Shown: piece by piece, positions 49,375 to 63,200 of the stretch
Position numbering within the stretch: the first letter of the stretch is position 1
How the letters are laid out: each line of letters begins with the position of its first letter
From: Litoditis marina
Lineage: Eukaryota; Nematoda; Chromadorea; Rhabditida; Rhabditidae
Reading direction: 5' to 3'
Length of the DNA stretch: 64,000 bases
Assembly: GCA_964036275.1 (NCBI GenBank)
Contig: CAXIWQ010000412.1
Location: 1 to 64,000 of the forward strand
Made by a program: the position numbers and the translations under genes
Notes under the pieces: model-generated
What the model was told of the DNA's origin: nothing
The model's input: only the letters and a program-made list of their open reading frames with translations
The model's database searches: none

Positions 49375-51958
49375 TTTTGTAGCTGGGAGCAACAGACTTG
49401 ATAGCCGTATAAACTTTTTTCCGTAGCTGCAAGCCAATGAGTCGATAACCGCGTTAATTCGTACTTCTTGGCTGTGCGCCACAGAATAGATAGTTGTATT
49501 GGGTTTTTCTAGCTGGGAGCAACATACTTGATAGCCGTATAAACTTTTTTCTGTAGCTGCAAGGCAAAGTGTCAATAACCGCGCTAATTTATCGTTTGTG
49601 GCTGTGCGCCACAGAATGTAAAGTCGTATTAGGTTTTTGTAGCCATGAGCAACTTGATAGCCGTATGAACTGTTCTCTGTAGCTGCAAGGCAAAGAGTCG
49701 ATAACCGCGTTAATTCGTATTTTGTGGCTGTGCGCCACAGAGTAGATTGTCGTATTAGGTTTTTGTAGCTGGGAGCAACATATTTGATAGCCGTATGAAC
49801 TGTTCTCTGTAGCTGCAAGGCAAAGAGTCGATAACCGCGTTAATTCGTATTTCGTGGCAGTGCGCCACAGAATAGATTGTCGTATTAGGTTTTTGTAGCT
49901 GGGAACAACAGACTTGATAGCCGTATTAACTTTTTTCTGTAGCTGCAAAGCAAACAGTCGATAACCGCGTTAATTCGTATTTTGTGGCTGTGCGCCACAG
50001 AATAGATAGTCGTATTAGGTTTTTGTAGCTGGGAGCAACATACTTGATAGCCGTATAAACGTTTTTCTGTAGCTGCACGGCAAAGAGTCAATAACCGCGT
50101 TAATTTGTCTTTTGTGGCTGTGCGCCACAGAATATAAAGTCGTATTAGGTTTTTGTAGCTGGGAGCAACAGACTTGATAGCCGTATAAACTTTTTTCTGT
50201 AGCTGCAAGGCAAAAAGGTAATAACCGCTTTAATTTGTCTTTTGTGGCTGTGCGCCACAGAATATAAAGTCGTATTAGGTTTTTGTAGCCATGAGCAACA
50301 GACTTGATAGCCGTATAAACTTTTTTCTGTAGCTGCAAGGCAAAGAGTCGATAACCGCGTTAATTCGTATTTTGTGGCTGTGTGCCACAGAATAGATAGT
50401 TGTATTGGGTTTTTCTAGCTGGGAGCAACATACTTGATAGCCGTATAAACTTTTTTCTGTAGCTGCAAGGCAAAGTGTCAATAACCGCGCTAATTTGTCT
50501 TTTGTGGCTGTGCGCCACAGAATGTAAAGTCGTATTAGGTTTTTGTAGCCATGAGCAACTTGATAGCCGTATGAACTGTTCTCTGTAGCTGCAAGGCAAA
50601 GAGTCGATAACCGCGTTAATTCGTATTTTGTGGCTGTGCGCCACAGAGTAGATTGTCGTATTAGGTTTTTGTAGCTGGGAGCAACAGACTTGATAGCCGT
50701 ATAAACTTTTTTCCGTAGCTGCAAGCCAATGAGTCGATAACCGCGTTAATTCGTACTTCTTGGCTGTGCGCCACAGAATAGATAGTTGTATTGGGTTTTT
50801 CTAGCTGGGAGCAACATACTTGATAGCCGTATAAACTTTTTTCTGTAGCTGCAAGGCAAAGTGTCAATAACCGCGCTAATTTATCGTTTGTGGCTGTGCG
50901 CCACAGAATGTAAAGTCGTATTAGGTTTTTGTAGCCATGAGCAACTTGATAGCCGTATGAACTGTTCTCTGTAGCTGCAAGGCAAAGAGTCGATAACCGC
51001 GTTAATTCGTATTTTGTGGCTGTGCGCCACAGAGTAGATTGTCGTATTAGGTTTTTGTAGCTGGGAGCAACATATTTGATAGCCGTATGAACTGTTCTCT
51101 GTAGCTGCAAGGCAAAGAGTCGATAACCGCGTTAATTCGTATTTCGTGGCAGTGCGCCACAGAATAGATTGTCGTATTAGGTTTTTGTAGCTGGGAACAA
51201 CAGACTTGATAGCCGTATTAACTTTTTTCTGTAGCTGCAAAGCAAACAGTCGATAACCGCGTTAATTCGTATTTTGTGGCTGTGCGCCACAGAATAGATA
51301 GTCGTATTAGGTTTTTGTAGCTGGGAGCAACATACTTGATAGCCGTATAAACTTTTTTCTGTAGCTGCACGGCAAAGAGTCAATAACCGCGTTAATTTGT
51401 CTTTTGTGGCTGTGCGCCACAGAATATAAAGTCGTATTAGGTTTTTGTAGCTGGGAGCAACAGACTTGATAGCCGTATAAACTTTTTTCTGTAGCTGCAA
51501 GGCAAAAAGGTAATAACCGCTTTAATTTGTCTTTTGTGGCTGTGCGCCACAGAATATAAAGTCGTATTAGGTTTTTGTAGCCATGAGCAACAGACTTGAT
51601 AGCCGTATAAACTTTTTTCTGTAGCTGCAAGGCAAAGAGTCGATAACCGCGTTAATTCGTATTTTGTGGCTGTGTGCCACAGAATAGATAGTTGTATTGG
51701 GTTTTTCTAGCTGGGAGCAACATACTTGATAGCCGTATAAACTTTTTTCTGTAGCTGCAAGGCAAAGTGTCAATAACCGCGCTAATTTGTCTTTTGTGGC
51801 TGTGCGCCACAGAATGTAAAGTCGTATTAGGTTTTTGTAGCCATGAGCAACTTGATAGCCGTATGAACTGTTCTCTGTAGCTGCAAGGCAAAGAGTCGAT
51901 AACCGCGTTAATTCGTATTTTGTGGCTGTGCGCCACAGAGTAGATTGTCGTATTAGGT
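49375..51958 (-). repeat. 1292-bp tandem duplication within satellite B (10 monomers x 2)
   Basis: The blocks near 49375-50666 and 50667-51958 share unit order at a constant offset of 1292 bp (ten monomers, two of them the 126-bp form). Shared markers are CGTACTTCTTGGCTGTG (49461 and 50753), TTTATCGTTTGTGG (49588 and 50880) and CGTGGCAGTGCGCC (49853 and 51145). One difference noted is AAACGTTTTTCTG near 50057 against AAACTTTTTTCTG in the second copy. Confidence 0.85.
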
Positions 51959-54900
51959 TTTTGTAGCTGGGAGCAACATATTTGATAGCCGTATGAACTG
52001 TTCTCTGTAGCTGCAAGGCAAAGAGTCGATAACCGCGTTAAATCGTATTTTGTGGCTGTGCGCCACAGAATAGATTGTCGTATCAGGTTTTTGTAGCTGA
52101 GAACAACAGACTTGATAGCCGTATTAACTTTTTTCTGTAGCTGCAAAGCAAACAGTCGATAACCGCGTTAATTCGTATTTTGTGGCTGTGCGCCACAGAA
52201 TAGATAGTAGTATTAGGTTTTTGTAGCTGGGAGCAACATACTTGATAGCCGTATAAACTTTTTTCTGTAGCTGCACGGCAAAGAGTCAATAACCGCGTTA
52301 ATTTGTCTTTTGTGGCTGTGCGCCACAGAATATAAAGTCGTATTAGGTTTTTGTAGCTGGGAGCAACAGACTTGATAGCCGTATAAATTTTTTTCTGTAG
52401 CTGCAAGGCAAAGAGTCAATAACCGCGTTAATCTGTCTTTTGTGGCTGTGCGCCACATATATAAAGTCGTATTAGGTTTTTGTAGCTGGGAGCAACAGAC
52501 TTGATAGCCGTATAAACTTTTTCCGTAGCTGCAAGCCAATGAGTCGATAACCGCGTTAATTCGTATTTCGTGGCTGTGCGCCACAAAATATATAGTCGTA
52601 TTAGGTTTTTGTAGCTGGGAGCAACAGACTTGATAGCCGTATGAACTGTTCTCTGTAGCTGCAAGGCAAAGAGTCGATAACCGTGTTAATTCGTATTTTG
52701 TGGCTGTGCGCCACAGAGTAGATTGTCGTATTAGGTTTTTGTAGCTGGGAGCAACATATTTGATAGCCGTATGAACTGTTCTCTGTAGCTGCAAGGCAAA
52801 GAGTCGATAACCGCGTTAATTCGTATTTCGTGGCAGTGCGCCACAGAATAGATTGTCGTATTAGGTTTTTGTAGCTGGGAACAACAGACTTGATAGCCGT
52901 ATTAACTTTTTTCTGTAGCTGCAAAGCAAACAGTCGATAACCGCGTTAATTCGTATTTTGTGGCTGTGCGCCACAGAATAGATAGTCGTATTAGGTTTTT
53001 GTAGCTGGGAGCAACATACTTGATAGCCGTATAAACTTTTTTCTGTAGCTGCACGGCAAAGAGTCAATAACCGCGTTAATTTGTCTTTTGTGGCTGTGCG
53101 CCACAGAATATAAAGTCGTATTAGGTTTTTGTAGCTGGGAGCAACAGACTTGATAGCCGTATAAACTTTTTTCTGTAGCTGCAAGGCAAAAAGGTAATAA
53201 CCGCTTTAATTTGTCTTTTGTGGCTGTGCGCCACAGAATATAAAGTCGTATTAGGTTTTTGTAGCCATGAGCAACAGACTTGATAGCCGTATAAACTTTT
53301 TTCTGTAGCTGCAAGGCAAAGAGTCGATAACCGCGTTAATTCGTATTTTGTGGCTGTGTGCCACAGAATAGATAGTTGTATTGGGTTTTTCTAGCTGGGA
53401 GCAACATACTTGATAGCCGTATAAACTTTTTTCTGTAGCTGCAAGGCAAAGTGTCAATAACCGCGCTAATTTGTCTTTTGTGGCTGTGCGCCACAGAATG
53501 TAAAGTCGTATTAGGTTTTTGTAGCCATGAGCAACTTGATAGCCGTATGAACTGTTCTCTGTAGCTGCAAGGCAAAGAGTCGATAACCGCGTTAATTCGT
53601 ATTTTGTGGCTGTGCGCCACAGAGTAGATTGTCGTATTAGGTTTTTGTAGCTGGGAGCAACATATTTGATAGCCGTATGAACTGTTCTCTGTAGCTGCAA
53701 GGCAAAGAGTCGATAACCGCGTTAAATCGTATTTTGTGGCTGTGCGCCACAGAATAGATTGTCGTATCAGGTTTTTGTAGCTGAGAACAACAGACTTGAT
53801 AGCCGTATTAACTTTTTTCTGTAGCTGCAAAGCAAACAGTCGATAACCGCGTTAATTCGTATTTTGTGGCTGTGCGCCACAGAATAGATAGTAGTATTAG
53901 GTTTTTGTAGCTGGGAGCAACATACTTGATAGCCGTATAAACTTTTTTCTGTAGCTGCACGGCAAAGAGTCAATAACCGCGTTAATTTGTCTTTTGTGGC
54001 TGTGCGCCACAGAATATAAAGTCGTATTAGGTTTTTGTAGCTGGGAGCAACAGACTTGATAGCCGTATAAACTTTTTTCTGTAGCTGCAAGGCAAAGTGT
54101 CAATAACCGCGCTAATTTGTCTTTTGTGGCTGTGCGCCACAGAATGTAAAGTCGTATTAGGTTTTTGTAGCCATGAGCAACTTGATAGCCGTATGAACTG
54201 TTCTCTGTAGCTGCAAGGCAAAGAGTCGATAACCGCGTTAATTCGTATTTTGTGGCTGTGCGCCACAGAGTAGATTGTCGTATTAGGTTTTTGTAGCTGG
54301 GAGCAACATATTTGATAGCCGTATGAACTGTTCTCTGTAGCTGCAAGGCAAAGAGTCGATAACCGCGTTAATTCGTATTTCGTGGCAGTGCGCCACAGAA
54401 TAGATTGTCGTATTAGGTTTTTGTAGCTGGGAACAACAGACTTGATAGCCGTATTAACTTTTTTCTGTAGCTGCAAAGCAAACAGTCGATAACCGCGTTA
54501 ATTCGTATTTTGTGGCTGTGCGCCACAGAATAGATAGTCGTATTAGGTTTTTGTAGCTGGGAGCAACATACTTGATAGCCGTATAAACTTTTTTCTGTAG
54601 CTGCACGGCAAAGAGTCAATAACCGCGTTAATTTGTCTTTTGTGGCTGTGCGCCACAGAATATAAAGTCGTATTAGGTTTTTGTAGCTGGGAGCAACAGA
54701 CTTGATAGCCGTATAAACTTTTTTCTGTAGCTGCAAGGCAAAAAGGTAATAACCGCTTTAATTTGTCTTTTGTGGCTGTGCGCCACAGAATATAAAGTCG
54801 TATTAGGTTTTTGTAGCCATGAGCAACAGACTTGATAGCCGTATAAACTTTTTTCCGTAGCTGCAAGGCAAAGAGTCGATAACCGCGTTAATTCGTATTT

Positions 54901-57900
54901 TGTGGCTGTGTGCCACAGAATAGATAGTTGTATTGGGTTTTTCTAGCTGGGAGCAACAGACTTGATAGCCGTATAAACTTTTTTCTGTAGCTGCAAGGCA
55001 AAAAGGTAATAACCGCTTTAATTTGTCTTTTGTGGCTGTGCGCCACAGAATATAAAGTCGTATTAGGTTTTTGTAGCCATGAGCAACAGACTTGATAGCC
55101 GTATAAACTTTTTTCTGTAGCTGCAAGGCAAAGAGTCGATAACCGCGTTAATTCGTATTTTGTGGCTGTGTGCCACAGAATAGATAGTTGTATTGGGTTT
55201 TTCTAGCTGGGAGCAACATACTTGATAGCCGTATAAACTTTTTTCTGTAGCTGCAAGGCGAAGTGTCAATAACCGCGCTAATTTGTCTTTTGTGGCTGTG
55301 CGCCACAGAATGTAAAGTCGTATTAGGTTTTTGTAGCCATGAGCAACTTGATAGCCGTATGAACTGTTCTCTGTAGCTGCAAGGCAAAGAGTCGATAACC
55401 GCGTTAATTCGTATTTTGTGGCTGTGCGCCACAGAGTAGATTGTCGTATTAGGTTTTTGTAGCTGGGAGCAACATATTTGATAGCCGTATGAACTGTTCT
55501 CTGTAGCTGCAAGGCAAAGAGTCGATAACCGCGTTAAATCGTATTTTGTGGCTGTGCGCCACAGAATAGATTGTCGTATCAGGTTTTTGTAGCTGAGAAC
55601 AACAGACTTGATAGCCGTATTAACTTTTTTCTGTAGCTGCAAAGCAAACAGTCGATAACCGCGTTAATTCGTATTTTGTGGCTGTGCGCCACAGAATAGA
55701 TAGTAGTATTAGGTTTTTGTAGCTGGGAGCAACATACTTGATAGCCGTATAAACTTTTTTCTGTAGCTGCACGGCAAAGAGTCAATAACCGCGTTAATTT
55801 GTCTTTTGTGGCTGTGCGCCACAGAATATAAAGTCGTATTAGGTTTTTGTAGCTGGGAGCAACAGACTTGATAGCCGTATAAATTTTTTTCTGTAGCTGC
55901 AAGGCAAAGAGTCAATAACCGCGTTAATCTGTCTTTTGTGGCTGTGCGCCACATAATATAAAGTCGTATTAGGTTTTTGTAGCTGGGAGCAACAGACTTG
56001 ATAGCCGTATAAACTTTTTTCCGTAGCTGCAAGCCAATGAGTCGATAACCGCGTTAATTCGTATTTCGTGGCTGTGCGCCACAAAATATATAGTCGTATT
56101 AGGTTTTTGTAGCTGGGAGCAACAGACTTGATAGCCGTATGAACTGTTCTCTGTAGCTGCAAGGCAAAGAGTCGATAACCGTGTTAATTCGTATTTTGTG
56201 GCTGTGCGCCACAGAGTAGATTGTCGTATTAGGTTTTTGTAGCTGGGAGCAACATATTTGATAGCCGTATGAACTGTTCTCTGTAGCTGCAAGGCAAAGA
56301 GTCGATAACCGCGTTAATTCGTATTTCGTGGCAGTGCGCCACAGAATAGATTGTCGTATTAGGTTTTTGTAGCTGGGAACAACAGACTTGATAGCCGTAT
56401 TAACTTTTTTCTGTAGCTGCAAAGCAAACAGTCGATAACCGCGTTAATTCGTATTTTGTGGCTGTGCGCCACAGAATAGATAGTCGTATTAGGTTTTTGT
56501 AGCTGGGAGCAACATACTTGATAGCCGTATAAACTTTTTTCTGTAGCTGCACGGCAAAGAGTCAATAACCGCGTTAATTTGTCTTTTGTGGCTGTGCGCC
56601 ACAGAATATAAAGTCGTATTAGGTTTTTGTAGCTGGGAGCAACAGACTTGATAGCCGTATAAACTTTTTTCTGTAGCTGCAAGGCAAAAAGGTAATAACC
56701 GCTTTAATTTGTCTTTTGTGGCTGTGCGCCACAGAATATAAAGTCGTATTAGGTTTTTGTAGCCATGAGCAACAGACTTGATAGCCGTATAAACTTTTTT
56801 CTGTAGCTGCAAGGCAAAGAGTCGATAACCGCGTTAATTCGTATTTTGTGGCTGTGTGCCACAGAATAGATAGTTGTATTGGGTTTTTCTAGCTGGGAGC
56901 AACATACTTGATAGCCGTATAAACTTTTTTCTGTAGCTGCAAGGCAAAGTGTCAATAACCGCGCTAATTTGTCTTTTGTGGCTGTGCGCCACAGAATGTA
57001 AAGTCGTATTAGGTTTTTGTAGCCATGAGCAACTTGATAGCCGTATGAACTGTTCTCTGTAGCTGCAAGGCAAAGAGTCGATAACCGCGTTAATTCGTAT
57101 TTTGTGGCTGTGCGCCACAGAGTAGATTGTCGTATTAGGTTTTTGTAGCTGGGAGCAACATATTTGATAGCCGTATGAACTGTTCTCTGTAGCTGCAAGG
57201 CAAAGAGTCGATAACCGCGTTAAATCGTATTTTGTGGCTGTGCGCCACAGAATAGATTGTCGTATCAGGTTTTTGTAGCTGAGAACAACAGACTTGATAG
57301 CCGTATTAACTTTTTTCTGTAGCTGCAAAGCAAACAGTCGATAACCGCGTTAATTCGTATTTTGTGGCTGTGCGCCACAGAATAGATAGTAGTATTAGGT
57401 TTTTGTAGCTGGGAGCAACATACTTGATAGCCGTATAAACTTTTTTCTGTAGCTGCACGGCAAAGAGTCAATAACCGCGTTAATTTGTCTTTTGTGGCTG
57501 TGCGCCACAGAATATAAAGTCGTATTAGGTTTTTGTAGCTGGGAGCAACAGACTTGATAGCCGTATAAACTTTTTTCTGTAGCTGCAAGGCAAAGTGTCA
57601 ATAACCGCGCTAATTTGTCTTTTGTGGCTGTGCGCCACAGAATGTAAAGTCGTATTAGGTTTTTGTAGCCATGAGCAACTTGATAGCCGTATGAACTGTT
57701 CTCTGTAGCTGCAAGGCAAAGAGTCGATAACCGCGTTAATTCGTATTTTGTGGCTGTGCGCCACAGAGTAGATTGTCGTATTAGGTTTTTGTAGCTGGGA
57801 GCAACATATTTGATAGCCGTATGAACTGTTCTCTGTAGCTGCAAGGCAAAGAGTCGATAACCGCGTTAATTCGTATTTCGTGGCAGTGCGCCACAGAATA

Positions 57901-58450
57901 GATTGTCGTATTAGGTTTTTGTAGCTGGGAACAACAGACTTGATAGCCGTATTAACTTTTTTCTGTAGCTGCAAAGCAAACAGTCGATAACCGCGTTAAT
58001 TCGTATTTTGTGGCTGTGCGCCACAGAATAGATAGTCGTATTAGGTTTTTGTAGCTGGGAGCAACATACTTGATAGCCGTATAAACTTTTTTCTGTAGCT
58101 GCACGGCAAAGAGTCAATAACCGCGTTAATTTGTCTTTTGTGGCTGTGCGCCACAGAATATAAAGTCGTATTAGGTTTTTGTAGCTGGGAGCAACAGACT
58201 TGATAGCCGTATAAACTTTTTTCTGTAGCTGCAAGGCAAAAAGGTAATAACCGCTTTAATTTGTCTTTTGTGGCTGTGCGCCACAGAATATAAAGTCGTA
58301 TTAGGTTTTTGTAGCCATGAGCAACAGACTTGATAGCCGTATAAACTTTTTTCTGTAGCTGCAAGGCAAAGAGTCGATAACCGCGTTAATTCGTATTTTG
58401 TGGCTGTGTGCCACAGAATAGATAGTTGTATTGGGTTTTTCTAGCTGGGA
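51455..58450 (-). repeat. 3498-bp tandem duplication within satellite B (27 monomers x 2)
   Basis: Copy 1 (about 51455-54952) and copy 2 (about 54953-58450) have the same order of units at an offset of 3496-3498 bp. The length equals 27 monomers including three 126-bp forms. The only length differences seen are two one-base losses in copy 1 near 52458 (CCACATATATAAAG) and 52520 (AACTTTTTCCG). Shared rare markers include ACCGTGTTAATTCG (52682 and 56180) and CCACAAAATATATAG (52582 and 56080). Confidence 0.85.
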
Positions 58451-60999
58451 GCAACATACTTGATAGCCGTATAAACTTTTTTCTGTAGCTGCAAGGCAAA
58501 GTGTCAATAACCGCGCTAATTTGTCTTTTGTGGCTGTGCGCCACAGAATGTAAAGTCGTATTAGGTTTTTGTAGCCATGAGCAACTTGATAGCCGTATGA
58601 ACTGTTCTCTGTAGCTGCAAGGCAAAGAGTCGATAACCGCGTTAATTCGTATTTTGTGGCTGTGCGCCACAGAGTAGATTGTCGTATTAGGTTTTTGTAG
58701 CTGGGAGCAACATATTTGATAGCCGTATGAACTGTTCTCTGTAGCTGCAAGGCAAAGAGTCGATAACCGCGTTAAATCGTATTTTGTGGCTGTGCGCCAC
58801 AGAATAGATTGTCGTATCAGGTTTTTGTAGCTGAGAACAACAGACTTGATAGCCGTATTAACTTTTTTCTGTAGCTGCAAAGCAAACAGTCGATAACCGC
58901 GTTAATTCGTATTTTGTGGCCGTGCGCCACAGAATAGATAGTAGTATTAGGTTTTTGTAGCTGGGAGCAACATACTTGATAGCCGTATAAACTTATTTCT
59001 GTAGCTGCACGGCAAAGAGTCAATAACCGCGTTAATTTGTCTTTTGTGGCTGTGCGCCACAGAATATAAAGTCGTATTAGGTTTTTGTAGCTGGGAGCAA
59101 CAGACTTGATAGCCGTATAAATTTTTTTCTGTAGCTGCAAGGCAAAGAGTCAATAACCGCGTTAATCTGTCTTTTGTGGCTGTGCGCCACATAATATAAA
59201 GTCGTATTAGGTTTTTGTAGCTGGGAGCAACAGACTTGATAGCCGTATAAACTTTTTTCCGTAGCTGCAAGCCAATGAGTCGATAACCGCGTTAATTCGT
59301 ATTTTGTGGCTGTGCGCCACAGAGTAGATTGTCGTATTAGGTTTTTGTAGCTGGGAGCAACATATTTGATAGCCGTATGAACTGTTCTCTGTAGCTGCAA
59401 GGCAAAGAGTCGATAACCGCGTTAAATCGTATTTTGTGGCTGTGCGCCACAGAATAGATTGTCGTATCAGGTTTTTGTAGCTGAGAACAACAGACTTGAT
59501 AGCCGTATTAACTTTTTTCTGTAGCTGCAAAGCAAACAGTCGATAACCGCGTTAATTCGTATTTTGTGGCTGTGCGCCACAGAATAGATAGTAGTATTAG
59601 GTTTTTGTAGCTGGGAGCAACATACTTGATAGCCGTATAAACTTTTTTCTGTAGCTGCACGGCAAAGAGTCAATAACCGCGTTAATTTGTCTTTTGTGGC
59701 TGTGCGCCACAGAATATAAAGTCGTATTAGGTTTTTGTAGCTGGGAGCAACAGACTTGATAGCCGTATAAACTTTTTTCTGTAGCTGCAAGGCAAAGTGT
59801 CAATAACCGCGCTAATTTGTCTTTTGTGGCTGTGCGCCACAGAATGTAAAGTCGTATTAGGTTTTTGTAGCTGGGAGCAACAGACTTGATAGCCGTATAA
59901 ACTTTTTTCTGTAGCTGCAAGGCAAAAAGGTAATAACCGCTTTAATTTGTCTTTTGTGGCTGTGCGCCACAGAATATAAAGTCGTATTAGGTTTTTGTAG
60001 CCATGAGCAACAGACTTGATAGCCGTATAAACTTTTTTCTGTAGCTGCAAGGCAAAGAGTCGATAACCGCGTTAATTCGTATTTTGTGGCTGTGTGCCAC
60101 AGAATAGATAGTTGTATTGGGTTTTTCTAGCTGGGAGCAACATACTTGATAGCCGTATAAACTTTTTTCTGTAGCTGCAAGGCAAAGTGTCAATAACCGC
60201 GCTAATTTGTCTTTTGTGGCTGTGCGCCACAGAATGTAAAGTCGTATTAGGTTTTTGTAGCCATGAGCAACTTGATAGCCGTATGAACTGTTCTCTGTAG
60301 CTGCAAGGCAAAGAGTCGATAACCGCGTTAATTCGTATTTTGTGGCTGTGCGCCACAGAGTAGATTGTCGTATTAGGTTTTTGTAGCTGGGAGCAACATA
60401 TTTGATAGCCGTATGAACTGTTCTCTGTAGCTGCAAGGCAAAGAGTCGATAACCGCGTTAAATCGTATTTTGTGGCTGTGCGCCACAGAATATATTGTCG
60501 TATCAGGTTTTTGTAGCTGAGAACAACAGACTTGATAGCCGTATTAACTTTTTTCTGTAGCTGCAAAGCAAACAGTCGATAACCGCGTTAATTCGTATTT
60601 TGTGGCTGTGCGCCACAGAATAGATAGTCGTATTAGGTTTTTGTAGCTGGGAGCAACATACTTGATAGCCGTATAAACTTTTTTCTGTAGCTGCACGGCA
60701 AAGAGTCAATAACCGCGTTAATTTGTCTTTTGTGGCTGTGCGCCACAGAATATAAAGTCGTATTAGGTTTTTGTAGCTGGGAGCAACAGACTTGATAGCC
60801 GTATAAACTTTTTTCTGTAGCTGCAAGGCAAAAAGGTAATAACCGCTTTAATTTGTCTTTTGTGGCTGTGCGCCACAGAATATAAAGTCGTATTAGGTTT
60901 TTGTAGCCATGAGCAACAGACTTGATAGCCGTATAAACTTTTTTCTGTAGCTGCAAGGCAAAGAGTCGATAACCGCGTTAATTCGTATTTTGTGGCTGT

Positions 61000-63200
61000 G
61001 TGCCACAGAATAGATAGTTGTATTGGGTTTTTCTAGCTGGGAGCAACATACTTGATAGCCGTATAAACTTTTTTCTGTAGCTGCAAGGCAAAGTGTCAAT
61101 AACCGCGCTAATTTGTCTTTTGTGGCTGTGCGCCACAGAATGTAAAGTCGTATTAGGTTTTTGTAGCCATGAGCAACTTGATAGCCGTATGAACTGTTCT
61201 CTGTAGCTGCAAGGCAAAGAGTCGATAACCGCGTTAATTCGTATTTTGTGGCTGTGCGCCACAGAGTAGATTGTCGTATTAGGTTTTTGTAGCTGGGAGC
61301 AACATATTTGATAGCCGTATGAACTGTTCTCTGTAGCTGCAAGGCAAAGAGTCGATAACCGCGTTAAATCGTATTTTGTGGCTGTGCGCCACAGAATAGA
61401 TTGTCGTATCAGGTTTTTGTAGCTGAGAACAACAGACTTGATAGCCGTATTAACTTTTTTCTGTAGCTGCAAAGCAAACAGTCGATAACCGCGTTAATTC
61501 GTATTTTGTGGCCGTGCGCCACAGAATAGATAGTAGTATTAGGTTTTTGTAGCTGGGAGCAACATACTTGATAGCCGTATAAACTTATTTCTGTAGCTGC
61601 ACGGCAAAGAGTCAATAACCGCGTTAATTTGTCTTTTGTGGCTGTGCGCCACAGAATATAAAGTCGTATTAGGTTTTTGTAGCTGGGAGCAACAGACTTG
61701 ATAGCCGTATAAATTTTTTTCTGTAGCTGCAAGGCAAAGAGTCAATAACCGCGTTAATCTGTCTTTTGTGGCTGTGCGCCACATAATATAAAGTCGTATT
61801 AGGTTTTTGTAGCTGGGAGCAACAGACTTGATAGCCGTATAAACTTTTTTCCGTAGCTGCAAGCCAATGAGTCGATAACCGCGTTAATTCGTACTTCTTG
61901 GCTGTGCGCCACAGAATAGATAGTTGTATTGGGTTTTTCTAGCTGGGAGCAACATACTTGATAGCCGTATAAACTTTTTTCTGTAGCTGCAAGGCAAAGT
62001 GTCAATAACCGCGCTAATTTATCGTTTGTGGCTGTGCGCCACAGAATGTAAAGTCGTATTAGGTTTTTGTAGCCATGAGCAACTTGATAGCCGTATGAAC
62101 TGTTCTCTGTAGCTGCAAGGCAAAGAGTCGATAACCGCGTTAATTCGTATTTTGTGGCTGTGCGCCACAGAGTAGATTGTCGTATTAGGTTTTTGTAGCT
62201 GGGAGCAACATATTTGATAGCCGTATGAACTGTTCTCTGTAGCTGCAAGGCAAAGAGTCGATAACCGCGTTAATTCGTATTTCGTGGCAGTGCGCCACAG
62301 AATAGATTGTCGTATTAGGTTTTTGTAGCTGGGAACAACAGACTTGATAGCCGTATTAACTTTTTTCTGTAGCTGCAAAGCAAACAGTCGATAACCGCGT
62401 TAATTCGTATTTTGTGGCTGTGCGCCACAGAATAGATAGTCGTATTAGGTTTTTGTAGCTGGGAGCAACATACTTGATAGCCGTATAAACTTTTTTCTGT
62501 AGCTGCACGGCAAAGAGTCAATAACCGCGTTAATTTGTCTTTTGTGGCTGTGCGCCACAGAATATAAAGTCGTATTAGGTTTTTGTAGCTGGGAGCAACA
62601 GACTTGATAGCCGTATAAACTTTTTTCTGTAGCTGCAAGGCAAAAAGGTAATAACCGCTTTAATTTGTCTTTTGTGGCTGTGCGCCACAGAATATAAAGT
62701 CGTATTAGGTTTTTGTAGCCATGAGCAACAGACTTGATAGCCGTATAAACTTTTTTCTGTAGCTGCAAGGCAAAGAGTCGATAACCGCGTTAATTCGTAT
62801 TTTGTGGCTGTGTGCCACAGAATAGATAGTTGTATTGGGTTTTTCTAGCTGGGAGCAACATACTTGATAGCCGTATAAACTTTTTTCTGTAGCTGCAAGG
62901 CAAAGTGTCAATAACCGCGCTAATTTGTCTTTTGTGGCTGTGCGCCACAGAATGTAAAGTCGTATTAGGTTTTTGTAGCCATGAGCAACTTGATAGCCGT
63001 ATGAACTGTTCTCTGTAGCTGCAAGGCAAAGAGTCGATAACCGCGTTAATTCGTATTTTGTGGCTGTGCGCCACAGAGTAGATTGTCGTATTAGGTTTTT
63101 GTAGCTGGGAGCAACATATTTGATAGCCGTATGAACTGTTCTCTGTAGCTGCAAGGCAAAGAGTCGATAACCGCGTTAAATCGTATTTTGTGGCTGTGCG
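61000..63200 (-). repeat. Distant copy of a block found at about 48.6-50.6 kb
   Basis: Unit order here repeats that of about 48.57-50.64 kb at a constant offset of 12430 bp. It includes AACTTATTTCTGTAG (49153 and 61583), CGTACTTCTTGGC (49461 and 61891) and ATTTATCGTTTGTGG (49587 and 62017). From about 62.0 kb it equally matches the second 1292-bp copy at an offset of 11138 bp. Boundaries are approximate. Confidence 0.75.
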
